Source: JAGVDM01 sp964642315 (lineage in GTDB: Bacteria > Patescibacteriota > Gracilibacteria > Peribacterales > Peribacteraceae). Taken from it: a stretch of DNA of 64,000 bases. Location: positions 1 through 64,000 of the forward strand of contig CAZXOG010000003.1 of the NCBI GenBank assembly GCA_964642315.1. The letters run 5' to 3'. The first letter of the stretch is position 1. Every line of letters starts with the position of its first letter. Shown piece after piece: positions 26,018 to 33,563 of this stretch. Made by a program: the position numbers and the translations under genes. The notes beneath the pieces were generated by a model that was not told the origin of the DNA, searched no databases, and worked only from the letters and a program-made list of their open reading frames with translations.

Positions 26018-26724
26018 AAACACTCCCAGATGTCGGCATTGTGCTCCTTGATACTTTCCGCGGCCGTGCGTACCTGCAGGGCATGCTCGGCGCGGGGCTC
26101 GTTCCCGCGGATGTGATTCTCCTCCGGCAGGCAAAGAGCCCCGCGGCGGTACCGGATTCCCCTGCGTACGTTTCGCTTTTCCGCCCGAATGAATCCGTGG
26201 AACAGACCCTTCGTCTGCAGAATGTTCTCTTCCGCTCGGTCGAGGCGGCGGAATGTAATGATCCTCTGGTCATCGCGGCGATACAGGCATCTCCTGTGCA
26301 GTACCTCGTGTACTCCGGCGGCGGCATTCTCCGCCGCGAGATCCTCCGTCTCGGCAAGCGGTTCATCCACGTACACCCCGGCATCGTGCCGCAGTACAGG
26401 GGGAGCACGTGCTTCTACTACAGTATTCTTGCCGAGCGCATGTGCGGGGCGACGGCATTCTTCATGGAGGAGGGCATTGATACCGGCAACGTAATTGCCC
26501 AGCGTGAGTACAGGCCGCCGGAGTTCTCCGATCTCGATAACATCTTCGATCCGTGGATGCGTGCGGACCTGCTCACCCGTGTTCTCTGCGGGTATGCGGC
26601 AACTGGGAAGTTCCCCGAATTACCGCAGTCTCACGAAGGATCGGAAACGTATTACGTTATCCATCCTGTCCTCAAGCACCTCGCAATCGAGTACTGTGTG
26701 CATCAGGGTTCCCCCCGCAGCTAA
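26014..26724 (+). CDS. Formyltransferase-fold protein
   Basis: A 236-residue protein with the formyltransferase N-terminal fold: VHPGIVPQYRGSTCF near 126-140 followed by EEGIDTGNVI near 155-164. The His and the Asp of the classical Asn-His-Asp triad are present. The Asn position (NIHP in the family) is His here (HVHP), so catalysis or substrate may differ. Family members formylate amino sugars, methionyl-tRNA or purine precursors. In this operon an N-acyl transfer to an amino sugar or amidate is conceivable. Its stop and the next start overlap (TAATG). Confidence 0.75.
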   Translation: MKTLPDVGIVLLDTFRGRAYLQGMLGAGLVPADVILLRQAKSPAAVPDSPAYVSLFRPNESVEQTLRLQNVLFRSVEAAECNDPLVIAAIQASPVQYLVYSGGGILRREILRLGKRFIHVHPGIVPQYRGSTCFYYSILAERMCGATAFFMEEGIDTGNVIAQREYRPPEFSDLDNIFDPWMRADLLTRVLCGYAATGKFPELPQSHEGSETYYVIHPVLKHLAIEYCVHQGSPRS

Positions 26725-27353
26725 TGGATACTGTTGCTCTTACCATGCGGATGGCAAAAACGGATCGTGGAGAGTGGCGGGATTGCATTGCGCAGGATTG
26801 GCCGGAGTACCTGCATGCTCAGGACATTCATCCCGTGCTCGTTCCGAACGATCCGGAGGAATGCCTTCCATACCTCAAAGGTGTGCGAGCACTCATTCTG
26901 AGTGGTGGCGATGACATCATCCTGCGGCAGCCCGATGATGCAAGCGATGATCCGCGTGCTCTGCGCGATCGTACAGAATACGTGCTGTTGCAGGCAGCAA
27001 TCAGCCGGTCCCTTCCCGTTCTTGGCGTGTGCCGCGGCATGCAGTTCATCAACGGATTTTTCGGCGGCTCGCTGCGTCCGATCGAAGGGCATGTCGGCAT
27101 TCCCCACAACATTTCATTCAACACCGATGTGCCTGGAGGCCTCTTTCCCTCGGAAACGATGCGCGTGAATTCGTACCATGCGCTTGGCATCGCGGATCTT
27201 GGCAAGGGGCTTAGGGATTTTGCAGCGGCGCCGGATGGTTCCATCGAAGGCGTGCGGCATGCGGAGCACCACATCGTGGGCGTGATGTGGCACCCCGAGC
27301 GTCCCGAGCGGCAAGCGGGTCTGGTCCGCCGATTCATTGATCTCTCGCGATGA
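26724..27353 (+). CDS. Class I glutamine amidotransferase-like hydrolase (C26 family, Cj1417-like)
   Basis: A 209-residue hydrolase with nucleophile C103 in GVCRGMQFING, and H190 plus E192 in MWHPER. SGGDD near 60-64 is the oxyanion-side loop usual in gamma-glutamyl hydrolases. In the Campylobacter pathway, Cj1417 removes glutamate from gamma-glutamyl-CDP-amidate to leave cytidine diphosphoramidate. Between a glutamine kinase and a nucleotidyltransferase, that reaction is the natural assignment. A plain gamma-glutamyl-GABA hydrolase is the alternative. ATG 26724 overlaps the previous stop, and its own stop overlaps the next ATG. Confidence 0.82.
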   Translation: MDTVALTMRMAKTDRGEWRDCIAQDWPEYLHAQDIHPVLVPNDPEECLPYLKGVRALILSGGDDIILRQPDDASDDPRALRDRTEYVLLQAAISRSLPVLGVCRGMQFINGFFGGSLRPIEGHVGIPHNISFNTDVPGGLFPSETMRVNSYHALGIADLGKGLRDFAAAPDGSIEGVRHAEHHIVGVMWHPERPERQAGLVRRFIDLSR

Positions 27354-28138
27354 AGGCCATCATTCTCGCTGCCGGCATGGGCACGCGCCTTGGCGCGTAC
27401 ACCGCGGGCAGACCGAAGGGCATGCTGGAATTTGCCGGCAAGAGCCTGATCGAGCGCCAAGTGGATACCCTCCGTGCGAGCGGCATCACCGACATCACGA
27501 TCGTGAAAGGGTACATGCCTCAGGCAATCAACATCCCGGGTACCAAATCCTCTATGAACGAGCGGTATGCGGATACGAACATGGTGGAAACGCTCTTCTG
27601 CGCGGAGGCGGAAATGACAGAAGATTTCCTCGTCTGCTACTCCGATATCCTCTACGAGCCGCGTGTTCTCGATGCTGTGCTGAGTGCCACGTGCGCGGTT
27701 GGAGTCACGGTGGATACGGATTTCCAAGAGTATTGGGCTCAGCGTCTTGCGGAGCTGGCGAGCGATAATGAGAGCTTTCAAATTGGTCCGCAGGGGAACG
27801 TGACCGAACTCGGTTCTCCGAATCCGGTCGCAGAGCACATGGATGGGCGGTATGTCGGCCTCATCAAGTTCGCAGGGGCCGGAGTCGCAGATTTGCGTCG
27901 CGTGTACCACGAACAGGAACGCCTGTACGGAGGCAGCGGTCAACCGTGGCTGCATTCCAAGTGCTTCCGCAAGGGGTATATGACCGACATGCTCCAGTCG
28001 CTCATCAACGCGGGAGTCCGGGTGGATCCCATCCGCATCCAGCGTGGCTGGCTGGAATTCGATACTGTGGAAGACTACGAAAAGTACCAGCAATGGGTGA
28101 GGGATGGGACGATGTCGAGATTCTTCTCGTTCCGGTAG
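27350..28138 (+). CDS. Nucleotidyltransferase, candidate CTP:phosphoglutamine cytidylyltransferase (Cj1416-like)
   Basis: A 262-residue sugar-nucleotidyltransferase fold. The intact N-terminal loop is LAAGMGTRLGAYTAGRPKGML (residues 6-26) with the catalytic Lys K23. CYSDILYEP near 98 and WLEFDTVEDYEKY near 235 carry metal-binding Asp residues. In Campylobacter, Cj1416 couples CTP to L-glutamine phosphate. The gene context (glutamine kinase, C26 hydrolase) supports the same step here. Relatives such as LicC-type cholinephosphate cytidylyltransferases share the fold, so sequence alone does not fix the substrate. It resembles the N-terminal domain of the 22354 fusion. Confidence 0.82.
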   Translation: MKAIILAAGMGTRLGAYTAGRPKGMLEFAGKSLIERQVDTLRASGITDITIVKGYMPQAINIPGTKSSMNERYADTNMVETLFCAEAEMTEDFLVCYSDILYEPRVLDAVLSATCAVGVTVDTDFQEYWAQRLAELASDNESFQIGPQGNVTELGSPNPVAEHMDGRYVGLIKFAGAGVADLRRVYHEQERLYGGSGQPWLHSKCFRKGYMTDMLQSLINAGVRVDPIRIQRGWLEFDTVEDYEKYQQWVRDGTMSRFFSFR

Positions 28139-28148
28139 TTCTGTGTTA

Positions 28149-28177
28149 TTGACATAAATGTACTTTTATTTCAAAAT
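28149..28177 (+). promoter_or_regulatory. Promoter, TTGACA-17-CAAAAT, AT-rich
   Basis: A perfect -35 TTGACA (28149-28154) is followed at 17 bp by a weak -10 (CAAAAT, 28172-28177) in an AT-rich island. It would give a leader of about 110 nt before the HD-protein gene. Confidence 0.5.
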
Positions 28178-28279
28178 ATTAGAGTGTTACGCACGTTTCC
28201 CGATTGGCGTCTATTAGAGGCTACTGGCGGCGAGCAGGAATCACATAGAACTAGGCGCACGCTCTATAGCGGCCGGGAG

Positions 28280-28287
28280 AAGGAGGT
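28280..28287 (+). promoter_or_regulatory. Shine-Dalgarno site AAGGAGGT
   Basis: A full-strength AAGGAGGT lies 7 nt before ATG 28295. It fixes the start of the HD-protein gene and is unusual here, because most genes lack such a site. Confidence 0.8.
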
Positions 28288-28294
28288 CCGTTTC

Positions 28295-29101
28295 ATGAAA
28301 GGCATCGGCGGAGAACGCGGGGCCGGTCTCTGGGCGACGGATGACAAGGAGGATTGGGATGGTGTCTTCAACCACATGTGCCTCGATTTGCATATGAGTT
28401 TGCATATTGCTGAATGTCTGCAGCAGTGCATCCAGCACCGCGATGGTCGTCGCAGGATTTTTGCCACGGGGAAGGAGCAGTACCTCCGCGAAATCCGCGA
28501 TCCACACTTTCTCCAGCTTGTTGCGAACGCTGCGTGGATCCATGACATCGGCAAGCGATGTGATGAAGAGGATCGTGCGAGGACTATTGTCGAAGGCGGA
28601 GAATCCCCTGTAGATCGTCACCACTTTGCTGGATTCCAGATAGCGAAGAGGATTGGGCGGATGAGCACCGATATCGCACGTTCGGCACGTGCGGCCATTA
28701 CCCATCACTTCTACCGAGGCAAAAAGGCGGGATTTACCCTCGGTCTTATAGACAAAATCGTCATTCTATCCGATGAGCTTTCTGGTCAATCTTACGTACC
28801 GCTGCAGCAACGGTTTGCCGATCTGCGGAAGCGGTGGATCACGGATTCCCCGCGGCCGCTCGTCAATCCGGAGCGATTTGACGCTCATGAGGCGACAACG
28901 TACGAGATTGAGAGCGAGATTCTCGGGATCCTTGGTACTACCGAAGAGGATTTTCTTGCCTCCGTTCCTCCTGAACGCGAGGAGGTACGATTGCTCAGAA
29001 ATGCGCGGGTGCGGGGGATGGAGGATGAAGCAACTCATATCGTGCGGCGGATCCAGGAGGGGCGCCAGGTTTGTCGGGAGAGCATTCTTGAGCTGTTGTA
29101 G
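28295..29101 (+). CDS. HD-domain phosphohydrolase-like protein
   Basis: A 268-residue protein with an HD metal-binding arrangement: H37 as a possible first ligand, WIHDIGKR with H83-D84, RHHFAG near 109, and ITHHF near 136. HD proteins hydrolyse phosphomonoesters or nucleotides, or less often oxidise phosphonates with a di-iron centre. The gene has its own promoter and a strong Shine-Dalgarno site, so it is expressed separately from the phosphoramidate operon just before it. The substrate is unknown. Confidence 0.75.
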   Translation: MKGIGGERGAGLWATDDKEDWDGVFNHMCLDLHMSLHIAECLQQCIQHRDGRRRIFATGKEQYLREIRDPHFLQLVANAAWIHDIGKRCDEEDRARTIVEGGESPVDRHHFAGFQIAKRIGRMSTDIARSARAAITHHFYRGKKAGFTLGLIDKIVILSDELSGQSYVPLQQRFADLRKRWITDSPRPLVNPERFDAHEATTYEIESEILGILGTTEEDFLASVPPEREEVRLLRNARVRGMEDEATHIVRRIQEGRQVCRESILELL

Positions 29102-29124
29102 TGTGCAAGGGCATGGTTGGCCGG

Positions 29125-29130
29125 TATATT
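29125..29130 (+). promoter_or_regulatory. Putative start-proximal -10 box (TATATT)
   Basis: TATATT ends 10 nt before ATG 29141, without a Shine-Dalgarno site. Confidence 0.4.
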
Positions 29131-29140
29131 TCGCACTGTT

Positions 29141-30139
29141 ATGACTGATGACGCGAAGAATGCAGGTGTGTTCTCCTTCCTTGAATTCGGCGCCATTGAC
29201 GCGCAGGGCAGCCGCAAGGAGATCTGGGGATTCAAAACGCACCAGCGTGCGTATGACTGGTTCATGCTCGGGCGGTACGCCAACGACATGGTGGCGTACA
29301 AGAAAATGCTGCGGCTCCTCGAAGCGAAGAAACCGGATGAGGCGTTCGCCCTTTCCAGCTGCGAGGTGCATCACCCGGATGACGGCTCTCTCAACATCAG
29401 CAAGGTGCTCGGGCTGGAGGTGATGCAACAGGCGCTTGGGGCGCGAGCGCCGTCGTTCATTGAGCTCGGATCCACCATTTTTGGGCACATTGAGGGCATG
29501 GAGTTTGCTGCCGCGCTTTGCCGGTCATCCGGCATTGATCTCCACGTCGATCTCCGCAAGGTCCGCTGGTTCGGGGTGGATATTTCCGAACTCTTGAATG
29601 AGATCGGAGTGCAACTCCATGCGGGTACGCACGACGTGCAGGCGTTCCTAGAGCGGGAGGAAGCCCCCGCAGAGACCGATGTGTTCTTTGCTAAAGGAGT
29701 CACGCTGCTTTACGCGTTCACCGATGCCGCGGATTTCGCCGCGTTCATCGGCCGGAGCCGCATTGCCCTTTTCGATTACTCCTTCTCGCTTGGGGCGCCG
29801 CAGCAGACAACCATCGGGACAGGGAAGGCTGTCACGTATCTGCCGTACGATGCGTGCGTGCGGGAATTCGGGCGGAGCGGCAAGCGTCTCTTCGTCCGTG
29901 CGGGGAAGACGCGGTATATCCCGGAGACCAATCGCTTATGGATCGAAGGGATCGTTGCATGCGAAGATGATGGCCGTGCATTCATCGCGCGCGATACCAG
30001 CGTGCGATCGCATCTTGCCGAGGCGATTCCGCAGTCCGCTGATGCCCGGAGATTCCTGCAATCCGATACCGCAGACATGCTCACGTGGATGCCAATCGAG
30101 GAGTTTTTGGAACGAAGAGGGAAAGGTGGACGCTCGTGA
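29141..30139 (+). CDS. Hypothetical protein, possibly Rossmann-like
   Basis: A 332-residue soluble protein I do not recognise. FIELGSTIFGHIEGM near 104 followed by WFGVDISELL near 140 faintly resembles a SAM-binding fold, and ALFDYSFSLG near 208 could be a later strand. It starts at ATG 29141, 39 nt after the HD gene. The next gene is a clear methyltransferase. A role in decorating the surface glycan is a guess from position. Confidence 0.6.
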   Translation: MTDDAKNAGVFSFLEFGAIDAQGSRKEIWGFKTHQRAYDWFMLGRYANDMVAYKKMLRLLEAKKPDEAFALSSCEVHHPDDGSLNISKVLGLEVMQQALGARAPSFIELGSTIFGHIEGMEFAAALCRSSGIDLHVDLRKVRWFGVDISELLNEIGVQLHAGTHDVQAFLEREEAPAETDVFFAKGVTLLYAFTDAADFAAFIGRSRIALFDYSFSLGAPQQTTIGTGKAVTYLPYDACVREFGRSGKRLFVRAGKTRYIPETNRLWIEGIVACEDDGRAFIARDTSVRSHLAEAIPQSADARRFLQSDTADMLTWMPIEEFLERRGKGGRS

Positions 30140-30164
30140 GAATCGGGCCCAGAATGTGCCGCAC

Positions 30165-30836
30165 ATGGGGCTCATAGATTTTCTCGGCCTTACGCGGAAG
30201 ATCACGCGTCCGCGCATACGGGAGTTCCTCGCGCGGTACGCGACAGGGGCACCTGTGCTCGACGTTGGCTGCGGCAATGACGTGTACACGGAAATCTTTC
30301 CGAACCGCACGACGTTCGATTGCGCGCCGCGTCCGGGAGTGAAGGTGGATATCGTCGGCGATGCCCATGATATGCGCCAGATCCCTGATGCGTCCTACGG
30401 CGTTGTTCTCTGCAGCGAGGTTCTTGAACACCTGCACACGCCATCGCAGGCGATCCGGGAATTCCTGCGCGTCCTCAAGCCGGGCGGCCTCCTCCTCCTC
30501 ACGACGCGCTTCGTCTACCCCCTGCATGACACGCCTGGCGATTACTACCGGTTCACGCGGTATGGTCTGCAGCATCTCCTCCAGGCCTTCGATATCATCG
30601 AGTTTCGGGAGGAGGCATCCACCATGGAAACGTTCGCCGTGCTCTGCCAGCGCATCGGTTTCCAGTGCGACACGCTCCATTTTCGCGGGTTCAAGCTCGT
30701 GTGGTTCGCTCTCGCGCAAGTGCTCCGGCTCTTCACGGGGATTCTTTCCCGCGAGTACGGCGATATCAGCCACAGACACCCCGAACGCTCCATCCTCTGT
30801 TCCGGGTACTACGTTGCTGCGCGGAAGCCCGCTTAA
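30165..30836 (+). CDS. Class I SAM-dependent methyltransferase
   Basis: A 223-residue methyltransferase of the type-11 family. It has APVLDVGCGNDVY near 27-39 (motif I), SEVLEHLHTP near 84 and RVLKPGGLLLLTT near 103-115. An alternative GTG at 30126 would overlap the previous gene. ATG 30165 was chosen because a CAGAAT box lies 9 nt upstream. It is convergent with, and overlaps by four bases, the minus-strand UDP-sugar dehydrogenase gene. The acceptor could be a sugar hydroxyl or, by analogy with the Campylobacter locus, the phosphoramidate. Both are inference. Confidence 0.78.
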   Translation: MGLIDFLGLTRKITRPRIREFLARYATGAPVLDVGCGNDVYTEIFPNRTTFDCAPRPGVKVDIVGDAHDMRQIPDASYGVVLCSEVLEHLHTPSQAIREFLRVLKPGGLLLLTTRFVYPLHDTPGDYYRFTRYGLQHLLQAFDIIEFREEASTMETFAVLCQRIGFQCDTLHFRGFKLVWFALAQVLRLFTGILSREYGDISHRHPERSILCSGYYVAARKPA

Positions 30837-32101
30837 AGCGCGCAGTATTTCCTCCCGCTCTGTTCCACGGCTTTCCGCGGCAGCAGCGATTTGAGGTCGT
30901 ACACGACGCCGCCTTCCTTCACGGCATCAATAATGGCTTGCACTGAGAGATCGATGTATGCCTTGTGCGGTACGAGCAGTGCAACCGCATCGTACGGCCC
31001 CTCGTTGAGCGTTTTCACCGTGAGCTTGTGCGCTGCTGCGGCATGCAGGACGAGCGGGTCGTGCACGGCGACGGCACATCCTTGCGCCGCAAGTGCCTTC
31101 GCCACGTCGGGGATTTTGCTGTTGCGAGTGTCCGGGACGTTCTCCTTGAACGTGAGACCGAGGAGGAGCACGGTTTTCCCCTTTGGATTCCCGAGTGCCT
31201 CGGCGATCTGGTCAGCGACCACTGTGCTCATGCTGTCATTCACCGCTCTGCCGGCGGTAATGACGTGCGTTTGCATGCCGAGCTGCCGCGCTTTTTCCAC
31301 CAGGTAGTACGGGTCGACGCCGATGCAGTGCCCTCCCACGAGGCCCGGTGAGAACGGCAGGAAATTCCACTTCGTCTTCGCCGCTTCTAGCACGTCCTTC
31401 GTCTCAATGCCGATCTTGTGGCAGAGTTTTGCGATTTCGTTGATGAAGGCGATATTCAGATCCCGCTGTGCGTTTTCGATTGCCTTGGCCATTTCTGCGA
31501 CCTTGATGTTCGGTGCCGCATGCACACCCACTTCCACGATGCTCCCGTAGAGCTCCATGAGCGCATTGCGCGTTCTTTCGTCTTGGCCGGATACAACTTT
31601 GCGGATCCGAGTGACGGTATGTTCCTTATCTCCCGGGTTGATGCGTTCTGGCGAGTACCCGAGCGTGAAATCCTTTCCGCATGCCATGCCGGATGCCTGT
31701 TCGAGAATGGTTCCGCAGATTTCCTCGGTCGTGCCGGGATATACGGTGGATTCGAACACCACGATGCATCCGCGCTTCATGTGTTTGCCGACGGTTGCAG
31801 TTCCCTCCTTGAGGATCGTGATATCCGGATCGTTCTTCTCATCCACTGGCGTGGGAAGCGCCACAACGACAATGTCCGCCTTTCCAATGATTACCGGGTT
31901 CGTGTCCACGGCGAGCTGCACGCTCTTTAGATTCTCATCGCTCACCTCGCCGGTGCTATCGTGGCCGGCCCGCAGTTCCTCCACACGTTTTTTGCTGATG
32001 TCATATCCGTACACCGTGTATCCCTTTGTGGCGAACGCGTGGGCAAGTGGCAGGCCGACGTACCCCAAGCCGACCACGCAGAGAACAGGGCGGTTACTCA
32101 T
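30833..32101 (-). CDS. UDP-N-acetyl-hexosamine 6-dehydrogenase (WecC/WbpA/TviB family)
   Basis: A 422-residue NAD-dependent UDP-sugar dehydrogenase. It has GLGYVGLPLA at 11-20, FESTVYPGTTEE near 116, and catalytic C259 in GLVGGHCIGVDPYYL. The last motif is typical of enzymes acting on UDP-GlcNAc, UDP-GalNAc or UDP-ManNAc rather than UDP-glucose. With the 2-epimerase at 18533 it could make UDP-ManNAcA. TACACT lies 6 nt before the ATG on the minus strand. Confidence 0.88.
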   Translation of the reverse strand: MSNRPVLCVVGLGYVGLPLAHAFATKGYTVYGYDISKKRVEELRAGHDSTGEVSDENLKSVQLAVDTNPVIIGKADIVVVALPTPVDEKNDPDITILKEGTATVGKHMKRGCIVVFESTVYPGTTEEICGTILEQASGMACGKDFTLGYSPERINPGDKEHTVTRIRKVVSGQDERTRNALMELYGSIVEVGVHAAPNIKVAEMAKAIENAQRDLNIAFINEIAKLCHKIGIETKDVLEAAKTKWNFLPFSPGLVGGHCIGVDPYYLVEKARQLGMQTHVITAGRAVNDSMSTVVADQIAEALGNPKGKTVLLLGLTFKENVPDTRNSKIPDVAKALAAQGCAVAVHDPLVLHAAAAHKLTVKTLNEGPYDAVALLVPHKAYIDLSVQAIIDAVKEGGVVYDLKSLLPRKAVEQSGRKYCAL

Positions 32102-32107
32102 AGTCGC

Positions 32108-32113
32108 AGTGTA
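32108..32113 (-). promoter_or_regulatory. Putative start-proximal -10 box (TACACT)
   Basis: On the minus strand TACACT ends 6 nt before ATG 32101. It implies a leaderless message for the UDP-sugar dehydrogenase gene. Confidence 0.55.
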
Positions 32114-32162
32114 GAGCAGCAGAGGGCCATGCGGAACACATGGACTTCATTTTTTGACCGTG

Positions 32163-32168
32163 TATCCT
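32163..32168 (+). promoter_or_regulatory. Putative start-proximal -10 box (TATCCT)
   Basis: TATCCT ends 8 nt before ATG 32177 and supports that start for the GtrA-like gene. Confidence 0.35.
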
Positions 32169-32176
32169 TACGCGGA

Positions 32177-32581
32177 ATGAAGCACTGGATCGTCGGACGC
32201 ACCCGCCAGCCACACATTCAATTCTTCCGCTACTTCTTCGTTGGCGGGGTTTCCACCGTCGTGGATCTCGCCGTGTACGGCGGGTTGCTCTATGCCTTCG
32301 GCCATGCGTTCTATCTTATCTTCGCATTCTTCTCGTACATGATCGGCCTGCTCACGAATCATATCTTGTGTCTGTTGTGGGTATTCGAGCGCAAGCATTC
32401 CCGACGCAAGGAGTATGCGATGGTATTCCTCATCGCTATCGGGGGCCTGTTGTGGACGGAGCTTCTTCTGTGGCTTGGTGTGGATTTCTTCGGCGGGCAT
32501 CCGTTTTCCATGCGGTTCATCGTCGTGTTTATCGTGCTCGGGTGGAACTTCTACATGCGGAAGCTTTTCGTATTCCACTAA
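32177..32581 (+). CDS. GtrA-like membrane protein
   Basis: A 134-residue membrane protein with four predicted helices (about 17-40, 43-65, 78-96 and 105-125). FFVGGVSTVVDLAVY near the first helix and a final WNFYMRKLFVF match the GtrA family. GtrA proteins are thought to flip undecaprenyl-phosphate-linked sugars, which fits the surface-glycan neighbourhood. An in-frame ATG at 32129 would add 16 residues; the -10-like box favours 32177. Confidence 0.8.
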   Translation: MKHWIVGRTRQPHIQFFRYFFVGGVSTVVDLAVYGGLLYAFGHAFYLIFAFFSYMIGLLTNHILCLLWVFERKHSRRKEYAMVFLIAIGGLLWTELLLWLGVDFFGGHPFSMRFIVVFIVLGWNFYMRKLFVFH

Positions 32582-32589
32582 TCACTACC

Positions 32590-32628
32590 CACCAGCCGCT
32601 ATCTGTTGAGCGGTGAGTGGTTGTGGTT
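32590..32628. terminator. Possible bidirectional hairpin between convergent genes
   Basis: An imperfect inverted repeat, CCACCAGCCGCT and AGCGGTGAGTGG, lies between the GtrA gene and the minus-strand epimerase. The outer CCAC/GTGG and inner CCGCT/AGCGG pairs are complementary. There is no clear U-tract, so a terminator role is only suggested by position. Confidence 0.35.
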
Positions 32629-32645
32629 TGTGAGCAATGTGTCGT

Positions 32646-33554
32646 CTAGGTGTTGGCTAAGTACCATTCGACTGCTTTCCTGATGCCTTCCTCGAACGGA
32701 ATGCGCGGGTTGTATCCCAGCACTTTCCGCGCCTTCGAGATATCGGCGATGTAGCGCGTCACCTCGCCAGTGCGGGATGGCTGCATATCCATGGCCGAAG
32801 AGCTGCCGAGGAGCGCGCGGATACGCTCTGCAAGGTGGACGATCGTTGTTCCCTCGCCGTACGCGAGGTTGTACACGTCGCCTTTCGCTCTCTCGAAGTT
32901 CTCAATTCCAAGTGCGATGCCACCGACGCAGTCATCGATGTACGTGAAGTCGAGACATTTCTCTCTCCCGAAAATTGTCAGTGGTTCGTTCTTGCGCGCG
33001 AGCCGGAAGAAGAGCGGCACCACGCGGTTGCTCTCATCGTACATGCCGTACACGTTCGAGAAGCGGAAAATCAACGCGTGGATGCCGTAGCAGCGCTCGT
33101 AGGCGCGCACGAGGGCCTCGCCGCCGATCTTGCTTGCCGTGTAAGGACTCTCGCAGTTCTCCACACGGGCCATGTCCTCCGTGTACTTGTCGACGCGGAT
33201 ATTCCCGTACGATTCGCGCGACGAGGCGAAGATGAAGCGGGGCACTTTGTGCACGCGCGCGAATTCCAGCGCGTTGAACAGCGTGAGGAAGTTGTCCCTC
33301 GCCTGTCCGGGGTCAAGCACCAGGTCGTACACCCGCGCGTTTGCCGCGAGGTGCACAACCATGTCCACGTCGCCGGGGATTGCGCTGACCGCCATCTCGT
33401 CGCGGAGGTCAATGCGCAGCGTTTGGGCATCGATATCCTTGGACCACTGGTTTGCCCGCCAGTCCACGCAGACGAGAGTGTGCGGACCGCCCGTGAGGCG
33501 TTCGCACAACCGCGTGCCGATCGTGCCGGAGGAACCGGTAACGAGGATCTTCAT
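32646..33554 (-). CDS. NAD-dependent epimerase/dehydratase (extended SDR)
   Basis: A 302-residue SDR enzyme. The N-terminal TGSSGTIGTRL lies at 6-16, FASSRESYGN near 112, and SPYTASKIGGEA near 138 has the YxxxK pair. It belongs to the family of nucleotide-sugar 4-epimerases and dehydratases; the substrate is not fixed by sequence. It lies 9 nt downstream of a second SDR epimerase and the UDP-glucose dehydrogenase on the same strand. Confidence 0.85.
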   Translation of the reverse strand: MKILVTGSSGTIGTRLCERLTGGPHTLVCVDWRANQWSKDIDAQTLRIDLRDEMAVSAIPGDVDMVVHLAANARVYDLVLDPGQARDNFLTLFNALEFARVHKVPRFIFASSRESYGNIRVDKYTEDMARVENCESPYTASKIGGEALVRAYERCYGIHALIFRFSNVYGMYDESNRVVPLFFRLARKNEPLTIFGREKCLDFTYIDDCVGGIALGIENFERAKGDVYNLAYGEGTTIVHLAERIRALLGSSSAMDMQPSRTGEVTRYIADISKARKVLGYNPRIPFEEGIRKAVEWYLANT

Positions 33555-33563
33555 GCGTGTCGT

